A stretch of DNA of 64,000 bases from Candidatus Mycolicibacterium alkanivorans (GCF_022760805.1 NZ_JAIVFL010000001.1:1984001-2048000), one strand, 5' to 3'; positions 8,928-17,457 are shown, numbered from the stretch's first letter. Notes: generated by a model from the letters alone, not told the origin. Numbers and translations are program-made.

Positions 8928-8943
8928 CCGACGATATCGTCGG
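8928..8943. promoter_or_regulatory. Perfect 16-bp palindrome, candidate operator
   Basis: CCGACGAT followed directly by ATCGTCGG forms an uninterrupted palindrome between the leftward 39-aa ORF and the rightward hydrolase, 26 bp before the hydrolase ATG. It is the right size and place for a dimeric repressor site. Confidence 0.45.
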
Positions 8944-8968
8944 TATACGCCGACTGGGGAGGTCCCGC

Positions 8969-9889
8969 ATGACCGAAACGTCCGACTGGTTCGCCGGCTT
9001 CGACACCGTCGATCATCGAGCCGGGGACGTCACCATCCACGCCCGCGTCGGGGGACGTGCCGACGCACCACCGCTGGTGCTGCTGCACGGCTTTCCGCAG
9101 AACCACGCGATGTGGCACCGGGTGGCGCGCCGGCTCGCGCCGCACTTCCGGCTGGTACTGCCCGACCTTCGCGGCTACGGCGACTCCGCCAAGCCGCCGG
9201 GGGAGTCGGGGCACGTCAACTACTCCAAGCGCACGATGGCCGCCGACATCGTCGAGCTGATGGCCTGGCTCGGACACGACAGCTACGCGGTGTGTGGCCA
9301 CGACCGTGGCGGGCGGGTCGCCCACCGCCTGGCCGTCGACCATCCCGGCGCGATCACCCGGCTGGCGGTCATCGACATCGCACCGACGCTGGACATGTAC
9401 GAGGCGACCGACATGCGGTTCGCCACGTTCTACTACCACTGGTTCCACCTCATCCAGCCCAGCCCGCTGCCCGAGACGATGATCGGCGGCGACCCGCTGT
9501 TCTATCTGCACTGGTGTCTCGGCGGGTGGGGCTCGCGCGGCCTGGCTTACCTCGAGCCTGCAGCTCTGCAGTCCTACGAGCGCTGCTTCACCGACCCCGA
9601 CGCCATCCACGCCATCTGCGAGGACTACCGCGCCGCGGCGAGCATCGACCTCGACCACGACCGCGCCTCGCGCGCAGCGGGGGACAAGATCGCCTGCGAC
9701 ACGCTGGTGTTGTGGGGTGCACGCGGGGTGATCGAGGCACTCTTCGATCCGCTCGCGTTGTGGCAGGCGCAGTGCAGCGCCCGGGTCAGCGGGCGCGCGC
9801 TGGACGGCGGTCACTTCCTCGCCGAGGAACTGCCCGACCAGACCGCGGACGCGCTAAGAGACTTCTTCTGCGCTACCAACGGGGCATGA
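8969..9889 (+). CDS. Alpha/beta hydrolase, haloacetate dehalogenase-like
   Basis: The 306-residue hydrolase has the oxyanion HGFPQ (40-44), DLRGYGDS (66-73), an Asp nucleophile in GHDRGG (Asp112) instead of Ser, and a terminal GGHFLAEE with the catalytic His. An Asp nucleophile in HDRG, plus the His157-Trp158 pair (YYHWFH) and a downstream aromatic-rich cap, are features of fluoroacetate/haloacetate dehalogenases, where those residues hold the halide. Epoxide hydrolases share the Asp nucleophile and are the main alternative. GGGGAGG precedes the ATG. No partner gene points to the substrate. Confidence 0.8.
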   Translation: MTETSDWFAGFDTVDHRAGDVTIHARVGGRADAPPLVLLHGFPQNHAMWHRVARRLAPHFRLVLPDLRGYGDSAKPPGESGHVNYSKRTMAADIVELMAWLGHDSYAVCGHDRGGRVAHRLAVDHPGAITRLAVIDIAPTLDMYEATDMRFATFYYHWFHLIQPSPLPETMIGGDPLFYLHWCLGGWGSRGLAYLEPAALQSYERCFTDPDAIHAICEDYRAAASIDLDHDRASRAAGDKIACDTLVLWGARGVIEALFDPLALWQAQCSARVSGRALDGGHFLAEELPDQTADALRDFFCATNGA

Positions 9890-9949
9890 CCGCAGGAAGG
9901 CGAGTTCCCCGAAGCATTGGGATAGCCACACCCCGGTAAGTTGGCGGCC

Positions 9950-11211
9950 ATGACCGCAGAGCAGCGTGAATTCGACATCGTCCTGTACGGGGCCACCGGC
10001 TTCGTCGGCAAGCTCACGTCCGAGTACCTCGCCCGCGCGGGTGGCGACGCCCGGGTCGCGCTGGCCGGCCGCTCGCCCGACAAGCTGCTCGCCGTCCGAG
10101 AGAGCCTCGGCGAATCGGCGCAGTCCTGGCCGATCCTGACTGCCGACGCGTCCTCGCCGTCGTCGCTGAACGACATGGCCGCCCGGACCCGGGTGGTCGT
10201 CACCACTGTCGGTCCCTACAGCCGCTACGGCCTGCCGCTGGTCGCGGCGTGCGCGGCGGCCGGCACCGACTATGCGGACCTCACCGGCGAGGCCGCGTTC
10301 GTGCGCCAGAGCATCGACGACTACCACAAGGAGGCCGTCGATACCGGCGCGCGAATCGTTCACGCGTGCGGATTCGATTCCGTCCCTTCGGATATGAGCG
10401 TCTTCGCGCTCTATAGGCGCGCCCAGCGGGACGGCACGGCACCGGGGAACTCGGCGACACCAACTTCGTGGTGCGTGCCCTCAAGGGGGGCGTGTCGGGC
10501 GGCACAGCCGCCTCGGGGATCGAGATCTTCCGTGCCGCGTCCAACGACCCCAACACCCGCCGCCTCCTCGAGGATCCCTACACGCTGTCCCCGGACCGCG
10601 CCGCCGAGCCGGAGCTCGGTCCCCAACCCGACCTGCCGTGGCGACGCGGTAAGGACATCGCCCCCGAGCTGGCGGGCACCTGGACCACCGGTTTCTTCAT
10701 GGCGAACTACAACACCCGGATCGTGCGGCGCAGCAACGCCCTGCTCGGCTACGCATACGGCAAGCGGTTCCGCTACGCCGAGAATCTCAGCGTCGGCTCG
10801 TCGGTCATCGCACCGGTGGTGTCGGCGGTGGCCAGTGCTGCAAACAACGGTGCGGTTGCGTTGGGCAGCCGGTTCTTCCGCTTCATCCCGCGCCGGCTCG
10901 TCGAACGCATCGCGCCCAAGCCCGGCACCGGACCCGGCGAGCAGACCCGGGAGAGCGGCTACTACAAGGCCGAGACCTACACGACCACCACCGGCGGCGC
11001 CCGCTATGTGGCCACCATCTTCCAGCAGGGCGATCCTGGATACAAGGCCACCTCGGTGATGCTCGGGGAGTGTGCTTTGGCGCTCGCATTCGATCGCGAC
11101 AAGCTCTCGGATCTGCGCGGCGTGCTCACCCCGGCCGCGGCGATGGGTGATGCACTGCTGGCTCGCTTTCCGGGCGCCGGCATCCAGCTCGAAATCGGGC
11201 GACTGGATTGA
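9950..11211 (+). pseudogene. Saccharopine dehydrogenase-like / trans-acting enoyl reductase family gene, frameshifted
   Basis: The first frame reads FDIVLYGATGFVGKLTSEYL, an NAD(P) Rossmann start, through HACGFDSVPSDMSVFALYR. The frame then shifts, and the rest, from ELGDTNFVVRALKGGVSGG to the C terminus, continues in the -1 phase to 11211. At the break the sequence carries GGCAC twice in tandem (10433-10442); removing one copy restores a single frame of about 420 residues like Rv2449c. A TAAGTT -10 box at 9937-9942 puts a leaderless start exactly at ATG 9950. Members act in polyketide lipid reduction or are uncharacterised. As written the gene is broken. Confidence 0.85.
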
Positions 11212-11325
11212 ATTTTCCGCAAATCTTTGGCTCTTGTGACATATCCGTGGGTGACGAATTGGCACTGTCCCGCGTATTCCACTGTGGCGGAGGTTGTCGG
11301 GGCCGCGCTGCCTACGGGCGCACCC

Positions 11326-11437
11326 CTCGCGCGTCAAGGGCGCTTCGCGTCGCTTTGCGATGGCCTTCGGCCACCCTTGACCCGCGAGCCTCTGTGCGTC
11401 CTGATGGCAGGCAGAGGGGCAGGTCAGAGACCTGCCC
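11326..11437. repeat. Cluster of nested inverted repeats (terminator or REP-like element)
   Basis: Three stems lie in 112 bp. A 15-bp arm pair (11326-11340 with 11374-11388, one mismatch) encloses a small TGGCC-TTC-GGCCA hairpin (11361-11373). A separate perfect 9-3-9 hairpin, GGGCAGGTC and GACCTGCCC, lies at 11417-11437. There are no T-tracts. The element lies between convergent genes, so it may act as a bidirectional terminator or be a small mobile palindromic repeat. The rest of 11212-11479 has no recognisable gene. Confidence 0.55.
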
Positions 11438-11479
11438 GGCGCATTCGCGCGGCCCCGACGGAAGGTGTCTACGGGGCCA

Positions 11480-11605
11480 TCACCCGACCCACGGAAACGT
11501 CAGTAGAGCCCAATAGAGCCAGATATCGAGCACCCGGAACGTGCCCGCCGCCAGCACGAGCGCCAGGCCGGTGGCGATGGGGTGCACCAGCGCGAACGTC
11601 CGCAT
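11480..11605 (-). CDS. Small membrane protein (41 aa) coupled to the TetR gene
   Basis: This short ORF starts at ATG 11605, within the TAATG junction with the TetR stop, so it is probably translationally coupled. The 41 residues begin MRTFALVHPIATGLALVLA and continue with an aromatic hydrophobic stretch (IWLYWALLTFPWVG), compatible with one or two short membrane segments. I do not recognise the family. It may be a small membrane partner of the TetR-controlled system or the start of a larger gene that has been lost. Confidence 0.5.
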   Translation of the reverse strand: MRTFALVHPIATGLALVLAAGTFRVLDIWLYWALLTFPWVG

Positions 11606-12174
11606 TAGGCCGCCGCGCCGCGTAGCACAAGGTTGACGAGCGACTCGGCCAGCGCGTCGTCGACCGGTTCGCCGGTGAACAGCAGTCGACCGTGCACCGG
11701 CGCGACAAGAGTCTCGAGCAGCAGCCCCGGATCGGTGTCGGGGCGCAGATCGCCACGCGCGATGCCGCGCTCGACCACTCGGCGTAGCGCGTGCAGCCGG
11801 CCCGCCCAAAACGCCGCGCGGGCATCGGGATACGCGTCGTCCAACGGCACCGCGGCCGCGTGCAGCGCCGCACGCCCGGCAGGCGTCGACACATAGGCGG
11901 TCACTGCGCGCACGATCGCGATCAGATCACCCCGCGTCGATCCGGTGTCCGGCGCGGGTATCTCGTCGGCACTGCGGGCCAGCGTTGCGTTCACGAACAG
12001 GTTCTCGCGAGTCACCCACCGCCGGTAGATCGTCGTCTCGTGCACTCCGGAGCGGCGCGCCACCCCCGCGACAGTCGCTCGGGCCAGGCCGTTTTCGGTC
12101 AGTTCGTCGAAGGCCGCGGCCAGCACGGTGTGACGCACGTGCTCTCCGCGCCGGTGGGATGTCACTGCCGTCAC
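11605..12174 (-). CDS. TetR-family transcriptional regulator
   Basis: The 189-residue protein has an N-terminal helix-turn-helix: VLAAAFDELTENGLARATV leads into VARRSGVHETTIYRRWVTRENL, the TetR pattern with the T-x-Y-R-x-W recognition helix at about residues 40-55. The ligand domain follows. GTG 12174 is preferred over ATG 12210. A TATGGT -10 box (12181-12186 on the reverse strand) lies 6 nt upstream of the GTG, giving a leaderless mRNA, and the alternative start would lie upstream of that promoter. The operator at 12185-12206 overlaps this -10, predicting autorepression and control of the divergent hydrolase. Confidence 0.88.
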   Translation of the reverse strand: MTAVTSHRRGEHVRHTVLAAAFDELTENGLARATVAGVARRSGVHETTIYRRWVTRENLFVNATLARSADEIPAPDTGSTRGDLIAIVRAVTAYVSTPAGRAALHAAAVPLDDAYPDARAAFWAGRLHALRRVVERGIARGDLRPDTDPGLLLETLVAPVHGRLLFTGEPVDDALAESLVNLVLRGAAA

Positions 12175-12184
12175 GCCGCCACCA

Positions 12185-12206
12185 TATCGCAAGTCAACTT
12201 GCGATA
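12185..12206. promoter_or_regulatory. TetR operator overlapping two divergent leaderless promoters
   Basis: Perfect 10-bp arms TATCGCAAGT and ACTTGCGATA flank a CA. The site overlaps the reverse-strand -10 TATGGT of the TetR gene and the forward-strand -10 TAGCAT (12205-12210). The latter is followed 7 nt later by a GTG at 12218. One repressor dimer or pair here would shut both genes. Confidence 0.75.
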
Positions 12207-12459
12207 GCATTTCTGGCGTGGACACCTCGGCCCCCGCGTCGGCTATCGCCAGTTCCACTCCGATGTTGCCCTCAACTTCGAATGCAACCGCTGGGTCGAG
12301 TCGATCGGCCGGTCCGCCGTCGACGAGATCGCGGAGCTGGCGGCCCGGTCCAACACCTATTCGGAATGGGTCGACGGCTACCTGCGGCTGGCCGAGCACG
12401 CCCGCGCCACCGACCGGCCACTGGCGGCCGCCTTCTACGACCGCGCCGCGGGGTTCTTC

Positions 12460-13386
12460 ATGGCCGCCGACGATCCGCGTCGCTCGGCGGCACGCGCCCG
12501 CTTCGTTTCGGCCATCCGCGCGATCTTCGACGTCGCTGCCGACCAGGTGCCCTTCGGTTCCGGCGCGCTGCCGGCCTACGACCTGCGGCCCGCCGACCAG
12601 ACCGGCGCACCGATCGTGCTGTTCGGCGGGTTCGACAGCTACATCGAAGAGTTCCTGCCACTGGCCGCGGCGATGTGTGACGCCGGCCGGCGCGTCGTCA
12701 TGTTCGACGGGCCAGGGCAGGGTGGCCCACTGGAGGAGCAAGGTCTGACGATGATCCCCGAGTGGGAGCGCCCGATGGGCGCGGTGCTCGACCACTACGG
12801 CTTTGACGGTGTCACCGCCATCGGGATGTCGCTCGGTGGTGGCCTCGTCATCAGGGCGGCCGCGTTCGAATCACGGATCAGCCGGGTGATCGCGTTCGAC
12901 GTCCTCGATGACTTCTTCGAGGTCCTCGCCCGCCAGATCGGACCGGGGGTGGGCCCCGCGTTGCGGTCGCTGTTGACCCTGCGAATGCGCGGCGTCGTCG
13001 ACTCGCTGGCGACTAGGGCCGCGGCGCGTCGACCCGTCGCGGAGTGGGGGCTGAGCCAGGGCATGCACGTCACCGGCGCCGCCACGCCGTACGACTTTCT
13101 GCGCTCGACGCTCGCGTTCAGCACGCGGCGCATTTCGCACCGGGTCGCCGGCGACGTTCTGCTGCTCGCCGGAGTCGACGACCACTTCGTACCGCTCAAG
13201 CAGTTGGGGCGCCAGGCGGCCAATCTCACGGCGGCGCGATCCGTCACGACGAGGACGTTCACCGCCGTCGACGGTGCCTCAAACCACTGCCAGGTGGGAA
13301 ACATGGGCCTCGCCGCTTCGGTCATCTTGGCCTGGGTGGATCAGACGGAGTCCACGAACCGAGGCAGACAAACGGTCCCCGGCTGA
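12460..13386 (+). CDS. Alpha/beta hydrolase (FrsA/dipeptidyl-peptidase-like), probable 5' frameshift
   Basis: The open frame given here starts at the first in-frame ATG and encodes 308 residues with GMSLGGG (nucleophile Ser), VDDHFVPLKQ (acid region) and GASNHCQVGN (His). Homologous-looking sequence continues upstream in the same frame to about 12220 (GYRQFHSDVALNFECNRW and onward) but has no start codon. The leaderless start GTG 12218, fixed by the TAGCAT -10, is in another phase. Restoring one base in the ACCTCGG stretch would join GTG 12218 to this frame. The ancestral protein was therefore about 390 residues, and this copy may be inactive or poorly expressed. It is divergent from TetR, its likely regulator. 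Confidence 0.7.
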   Translation: MAADDPRRSAARARFVSAIRAIFDVAADQVPFGSGALPAYDLRPADQTGAPIVLFGGFDSYIEEFLPLAAAMCDAGRRVVMFDGPGQGGPLEEQGLTMIPEWERPMGAVLDHYGFDGVTAIGMSLGGGLVIRAAAFESRISRVIAFDVLDDFFEVLARQIGPGVGPALRSLLTLRMRGVVDSLATRAAARRPVAEWGLSQGMHVTGAATPYDFLRSTLAFSTRRISHRVAGDVLLLAGVDDHFVPLKQLGRQAANLTAARSVTTRTFTAVDGASNHCQVGNMGLAASVILAWVDQTESTNRGRQTVPG

Positions 13387-13402
13387 GCCGCACCGATGAC
13401 AA

Positions 13403-13600
13403 GTGCGGTCCGACGAGCCGAAGTGGGACAGCGTCCGGGCGCTGGTGTTCCGCGGCGGCGACGAGGTGGTGCTGCAGCCGCGTAGCGGCAAGCAGCTCGG
13501 CCGCTACTTCCCGAGCTGCTGGACGCGCTGCCGGCGAGCCGGATCAAGATGCTGGCCGGAGCGACGCCTGCGCGGCTCAGCTCCGGCGGCAGACCGGCCC
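13403..13600 (+). pseudogene. ATP-dependent DNA ligase relic (LigC/LigD-like)
   Basis: EPKWDSVRALVFRGGDEVVL followed by QPRSGKQLGRYFP matches the adenylation domain of mycobacterial ATP-dependent ligases, just after the active-site Lys (the K of EPKWD). A one-base loss then shifts the frame to ELLDALPA, and an internal deletion joins it to SRIKMLAGATPA, another ligase segment. The remainder is missing. The sequence from 13600 to about 13787 shows no recognisable gene. Confidence 0.65.
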
Positions 13601-13787
13601 GCTGGCGAAACGCGGTGAAAGGTCGTCCGAAGGGCGCGGAGGGTCAATCGGTCACCGCGCTCGCTGGGCCACATTACGGGGGAGCGGTCGGCCGTGCCGA
13701 ACACCTGACGGCCGTCGCCGCACCAATTCCGCCGCACGATGGAGCCACGCCTCGTCGGCACCGGGGTGATGGAGGAGAACACCGGGA

Positions 13788-14117
13788 CACGGGGACGCCC
13801 TGCGCAAGTTCCCGCACCAGCGCAACACACTGGTTGAGGTCGGGGCGGTCCTTACGAGACGACTGGCGCCCGAAGATCTGCGGCGGGTCGAGCGCCTAAT
13901 CGGTCAACTGGGCATTGCGACGGTGTCTTTCGACGCCGAGCAGGCCGTGAGCGCCACGCGCGCCTACCGCGAGTTTGGACGTGGTAGCGGCCATCCTGCC
14001 GGCCTGAACCTCGGCGATTGCTTCTCCTACGCCCTTGCCGCGGTTACCGGTGAACCGTTGCTGTACGTCGGTGACGACTTCACCCATACCGACATCACTT
14101 CTGCCGCACTCGATTGA
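13788..14117 (+). pseudogene. VapC-type PIN-domain toxin, N-terminally truncated
   Basis: The frame from about 13788 reads LVEVGAVLTRRLAPEDLRR, then LNLGDCFSYALA and EPLLYVGDDFTHTDI, ending at 14117. These are the second and third acidic clusters of mycobacterial VapC ribonucleases. The first strand with the invariant MIVDTSA motif is missing, no proper start is present, and there is no VapB gene beside it. It therefore cannot be a working toxin. 14118-14268 holds nothing recognisable. Confidence 0.7.
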
Positions 14118-14268
14118 TCGGCGTCCAGTTCAGCGGCCAAAACTGCGTGCCGAATCGCGTCACCCTTGGCATCGGTGGTCACCGAACACGGCAGCGAAGG
14201 CTCCTCCTCGCGGGGGCGAAGCGCTGGGACGATGACGACGACGAGACGTCGCCGGATAGCCGACGGCG

Positions 14269-16827
14269 CTATTGCAGGCCCAGCGCGGCGCGCAGCCGGT
14301 CGGCGTCCATACCGGTGCTGCCGTCGGCCACGGGGAAGCTGTCCAGCAGCTTGATCAGGTCGGCCCGTCGGGTGGGGTCCTCGGCGGCCTGCCGCGGGGT
14401 GTGACCGTCGAGGGCGGGAATGGGTTCATCGAGCCACGCCGTCTCGTATTCGCGGATGAACCCGTCGAGCGTCTGGGCGATCTGCGGGTCGTCGGGATCG
14501 AACGCCCCCGCGCCAGGCGTGGGCATCTGCTGAGCCAGTCCGACGGCTTCGTGCACATCGCGGACGGGCTGGCGGACGTCGTCGAGCAGCGTCGCCGACG
14601 GGTCGAGGCGTGTCAGTACCGCCAGCACGCGGTCCATCCGTTGCTCGCTGTTGGTGTGCACCCTCAGCTGGTCGCCCTCGAGCGCCACGGTGGCGCTGAT
14701 TCGCTGCATTCCGTCGGTGGTGACGTGTTCGATCCAGTGCGGCTCGTCGTCAGCCCGGTCGAACGCGTCGTCGAGCAAAGCCTCGATCCGCGCCGAGTCG
14801 CCGATCTTCACGGTCGCCTCGCACATCGTCAGGGCGTCGCCCTCGGTGTTGACCAGTGTCGGCGGTGCGAACCGGCGGCTCAGGAACTCCACCAGATCCA
14901 CCGGGTCGGGCTCGGAGTCGAGCAGATCGATGAGCCGGTCGCGTTCGTGCAAGGCGACCGGCTCCGCCCCGCCGAGGAACTGGTGGGTCCGCCCGGCGGG
15001 CACCACGCGGGCGCAGATCAGCTGCCCCGGTCGGAGCTGGCCGCTGGCCGTCCGCTCGTGCACCTCAACGACGTCTCCTGTGCGTACATCGCGGACCTCG
15101 ATGCCCTGTCCGCGGTGCACCTGCTCGACCTCGAACACGGAACGATCCACGAGCAGCCATTGGTCTGCCAAGAGCCGTTCGTCATCGGGTAGCAGTGACC
15201 CACGCTTGGCCAGGAAGTCCGCAAACGCACCGCCTTCGAAGAGCACAGTGTCGATCAGCAGCGGATCATCAACTCCCGCAGGGAGTTTCGCGTCGGCGGA
15301 GCCATGGGCAGCGCGCGCCTCGGCCGCCTCTTCCAGCAGCTCCCGCCAGTCGGTGAGAAACACATGGTGGCAGGCTTTGAGGTACAGCCAGCCGACGCGG
15401 TCGTCCAGGGGAAGCTGTTCGTGCCCCAGATGGCACTTCTTGTACTTGCGGCCCGAACCGCACCAGCACGCATCGTTGCGGCCGAGGTCGGTGTGTGGCG
15501 TAGCGCGGTGCTGCTCCAGTATCCGCGTCAGCGGATGACCGGGCCCTGCGCCGGCGCGGCGCAGCAGGGCCAACCCGCGTTCGGCATCGCCGCGGTCGGA
15601 GGCGAAGCGGGCCAGATCGAGCAGCGTCGGCGGCCAGTCGGTGTCCATCGACTCCGCGGCGAGGTACTCCCGCTCGGCCGACTCGACGTCGCCTATCTGC
15701 TCCAACGCCACCGCGCGCAGCCAGCGGTACGCCACCCGGGCGGTGCGCGCCACCTGCGGTTCGAGGGTCTCGGCGAAAAGGCCGAGCGCGGCGGGTGCAC
15801 CCCCGCGGCCCACCGTCTCGTCCACCAGCAGCTGGGCCAGCAGCGGGTCGCTCAGTGCGGATCCGAACGCGGCCGCCAGTGCGCGGTACCCGGCGGGATC
15901 ATCCGGCGGTGTCTCGTCGTCGCCGGCCGCGTCGGACGAATCGTCGGGCACCTCGTCCGCGCCGATCGCGGCTTCCAGGATCGCCGACATCTGGTCGTAC
16001 ACCGCCACCAGGGCCCTCAGTGTGAGCGCGTCATCGGGTTCGAGGCCGTACCGGCGGATCAGCCGCTCGCAGTCTCGCTCGAAGCGCCATCGCTCGAAAT
16101 CGAACCCAGGCGGTGCCAACCAGTCGTCGTCGTGGACGAGGCCACAGTCCTCGATGATGTCGCGCAGCGGGGGCAACGGTTCGGTGAACACTGCGGGGTC
16201 GTCGACGCACACCGTCCACACTGCGGAGTCCAGGAACGTTGGCTTGTCGGCGTCGAGGGTGGCGGCCAGTCGTTCACCCACGTCGGTCGGGGACTGGACC
16301 GCGGCGACGCGCTCGATGACCAAGCCGGAGACGGACAGTCGAACGCCGACCAAATCGCCGTCGGCCGCACCCAACCCGCTCAGCGTGCCCGGCGGCAACA
16401 GCAGCAGCGCCCCAAGCGGGTCGATCACCTCCGGCGGAATGCCCCGTTGTCGCAACAGTTGGTGATCGTATTCGGCCAATACGACGCTGACCGGTGAACC
16501 GTCGGCGAGTTGCTGGTAGCCCTCGTGCAGGCACAGCTCGGTGATCGGGTCCAGATCCGGGGTCACTGTCAGCAGGTCATAGGCCACCTCGTCTGCGCGA
16601 ACGCGGTGCGTGAACACCCGCCCGAGCAGCACTTTCGGCAGCCATACCCACCGGTCGTCAGTCAATTGCCTTGCCGGACAGAGTATTTCGTTGATAACGG
16701 GACCCGGGCGCTTCTCCGGGTCGTCCCCTTCGGCCCGGATCCGGGCAATGACGTCATCCTCGTCCAGTGGGCCGTGTTCGGTCAGGATCCGCGAGACGGC
16801 CGCGACTGAATCGAACGCCTGAGCCAC
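14269..16827 (-). CDS. Large SEC-C metal-binding motif protein
   Basis: The protein of about 852 residues has one clear landmark, GRNDACWCGSGRKYKKCH near the centre, the zinc-binding SEC-C motif found at the C terminus of SecA and in many stand-alone proteins. The segment before it, with repeated helical pairs such as GDVESAEREYLAAESMDTDW and FASDRGDAERGLALLRRAG, looks like TPR helices. The N-terminal part resembles no family I can name. GTG 16827 is favoured because AAGG lies 8 nt upstream; GTG 16836 is the alternative. The function is unknown. It stands alone between relic-rich stretches. Confidence 0.8.
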   Translation of the reverse strand: MAQAFDSVAAVSRILTEHGPLDEDDVIARIRAEGDDPEKRPGPVINEILCPARQLTDDRWVWLPKVLLGRVFTHRVRADEVAYDLLTVTPDLDPITELCLHEGYQQLADGSPVSVVLAEYDHQLLRQRGIPPEVIDPLGALLLLPPGTLSGLGAADGDLVGVRLSVSGLVIERVAAVQSPTDVGERLAATLDADKPTFLDSAVWTVCVDDPAVFTEPLPPLRDIIEDCGLVHDDDWLAPPGFDFERWRFERDCERLIRRYGLEPDDALTLRALVAVYDQMSAILEAAIGADEVPDDSSDAAGDDETPPDDPAGYRALAAAFGSALSDPLLAQLLVDETVGRGGAPAALGLFAETLEPQVARTARVAYRWLRAVALEQIGDVESAEREYLAAESMDTDWPPTLLDLARFASDRGDAERGLALLRRAGAGPGHPLTRILEQHRATPHTDLGRNDACWCGSGRKYKKCHLGHEQLPLDDRVGWLYLKACHHVFLTDWRELLEEAAEARAAHGSADAKLPAGVDDPLLIDTVLFEGGAFADFLAKRGSLLPDDERLLADQWLLVDRSVFEVEQVHRGQGIEVRDVRTGDVVEVHERTASGQLRPGQLICARVVPAGRTHQFLGGAEPVALHERDRLIDLLDSEPDPVDLVEFLSRRFAPPTLVNTEGDALTMCEATVKIGDSARIEALLDDAFDRADDEPHWIEHVTTDGMQRISATVALEGDQLRVHTNSEQRMDRVLAVLTRLDPSATLLDDVRQPVRDVHEAVGLAQQMPTPGAGAFDPDDPQIAQTLDGFIREYETAWLDEPIPALDGHTPRQAAEDPTRRADLIKLLDSFPVADGSTGMDADRLRAALGLQ

Positions 16828-16938
16828 AGCGCACACCTTACGCCAGTCGATCTCGTGCCCACTCGTCGGACACCAGCCGTACGACTGCTGAGATTGGCGC
16901 GGCGGCGCCAGGTTAGAAGACCTCAGCGGCCAGTCAAC

Positions 16939-17049
16939 TCATCGAGCGCGAATTCCATCCTTGTCGGCTCGTGTGATCGATAGGGCGTCAACGTCTTTCG
17001 CCGTGTACTTGGTTCCGGTGGGGTAGGGGGCGGTGTCCAGGACGCAGTT
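16939..17049 (-). mobile_element. Possible ISAzo13-type transposase C-terminal relic
   Basis: On the reverse strand, VLDTAPYPTGTKYTAKDVDA followed by LSITRADKDG resembles the C-terminal LDT-xx-YPTG to ALPITRH segment of ISAzo13-family transposases. Only some 36 residues remain and the usual GDWNYT ending is lost. It begins where the neighbouring RelE-like frame breaks, suggesting an insertion followed by decay. Confidence 0.4.
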
Positions 17050-17059
17050 GACCCTCAGA

Positions 17060-17173
17060 CCGGTGGTCGTAGACGGCCGACAACACACGAGGCGGAAGCG
17101 TGTTGAACCCACGTCGGGCTGCGGCGGTGAAACGAACCTCGAAGGCGGCGGACGGCCCTTCCAGATCGGTCAC
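17060..17173 (-). pseudogene. RelE-family toxin, truncated
   Basis: From GTG 17173 the frame reads FEVRFTAAARRGFNTLPPRV, the first beta-alpha unit of RelE/ParE toxins, and loses similarity about 37 residues in, where the transposase-like relic begins. The GTG overlaps the antitoxin stop (GTGA), the normal coupling of relBE operons. Catalytic residues in the C-terminal sheet are absent. Confidence 0.6.
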
Positions 17174-17457
17174 GACCGGCGCTGTTGCGGAACGCCGAAC
17201 TCAGATCTGATCTCGTCTTCGCCATCTGTTTTACCTGCGGCGATGTCGGCATCCGCCTCAGCGATCGCGCCGCGAATGCCGGGCTGCGACAGCCAGTACA
17301 GGGTTTCCTGCAACGATTCCCACTCTTCGAAACCGATCAGCACTGCAGCCGGCGAACCGTTCTTGGTGATCGTCACCTGGTCTTTCGTCAGCGTGACGGC
17401 ATCGACGAACTCGTTAAGTTTGTCCTTGAGCTTCGAGATGGGGCGATTTGCGTGAGG
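17170..17457 (-). pseudogene. RelB/Phd-YefM-family antitoxin, 5' end broken
   Basis: The frame reads ISKLKDKLNEFVDAV, then VTITKNGSPAAVLIGFEEW and EIRSEFGVPQQ, matching RelB-type antitoxins such as Rv1247c. No start codon precedes the first helix; the only in-frame candidate is the GTG of VTITKNG, which would drop the DNA-binding part. The segment just upstream (VEVTADTG) looks like the true N terminus in another phase, so a frameshift near 17455 is inferred. A short unassigned reading frame fills 17493-17693. Confidence 0.6.

Noticed and set aside
14269..16836. Long forward-strand open frames opposite the SEC-C gene
   Set aside because: They mirror the high-GC codon pattern of the reverse gene and show no family motif.
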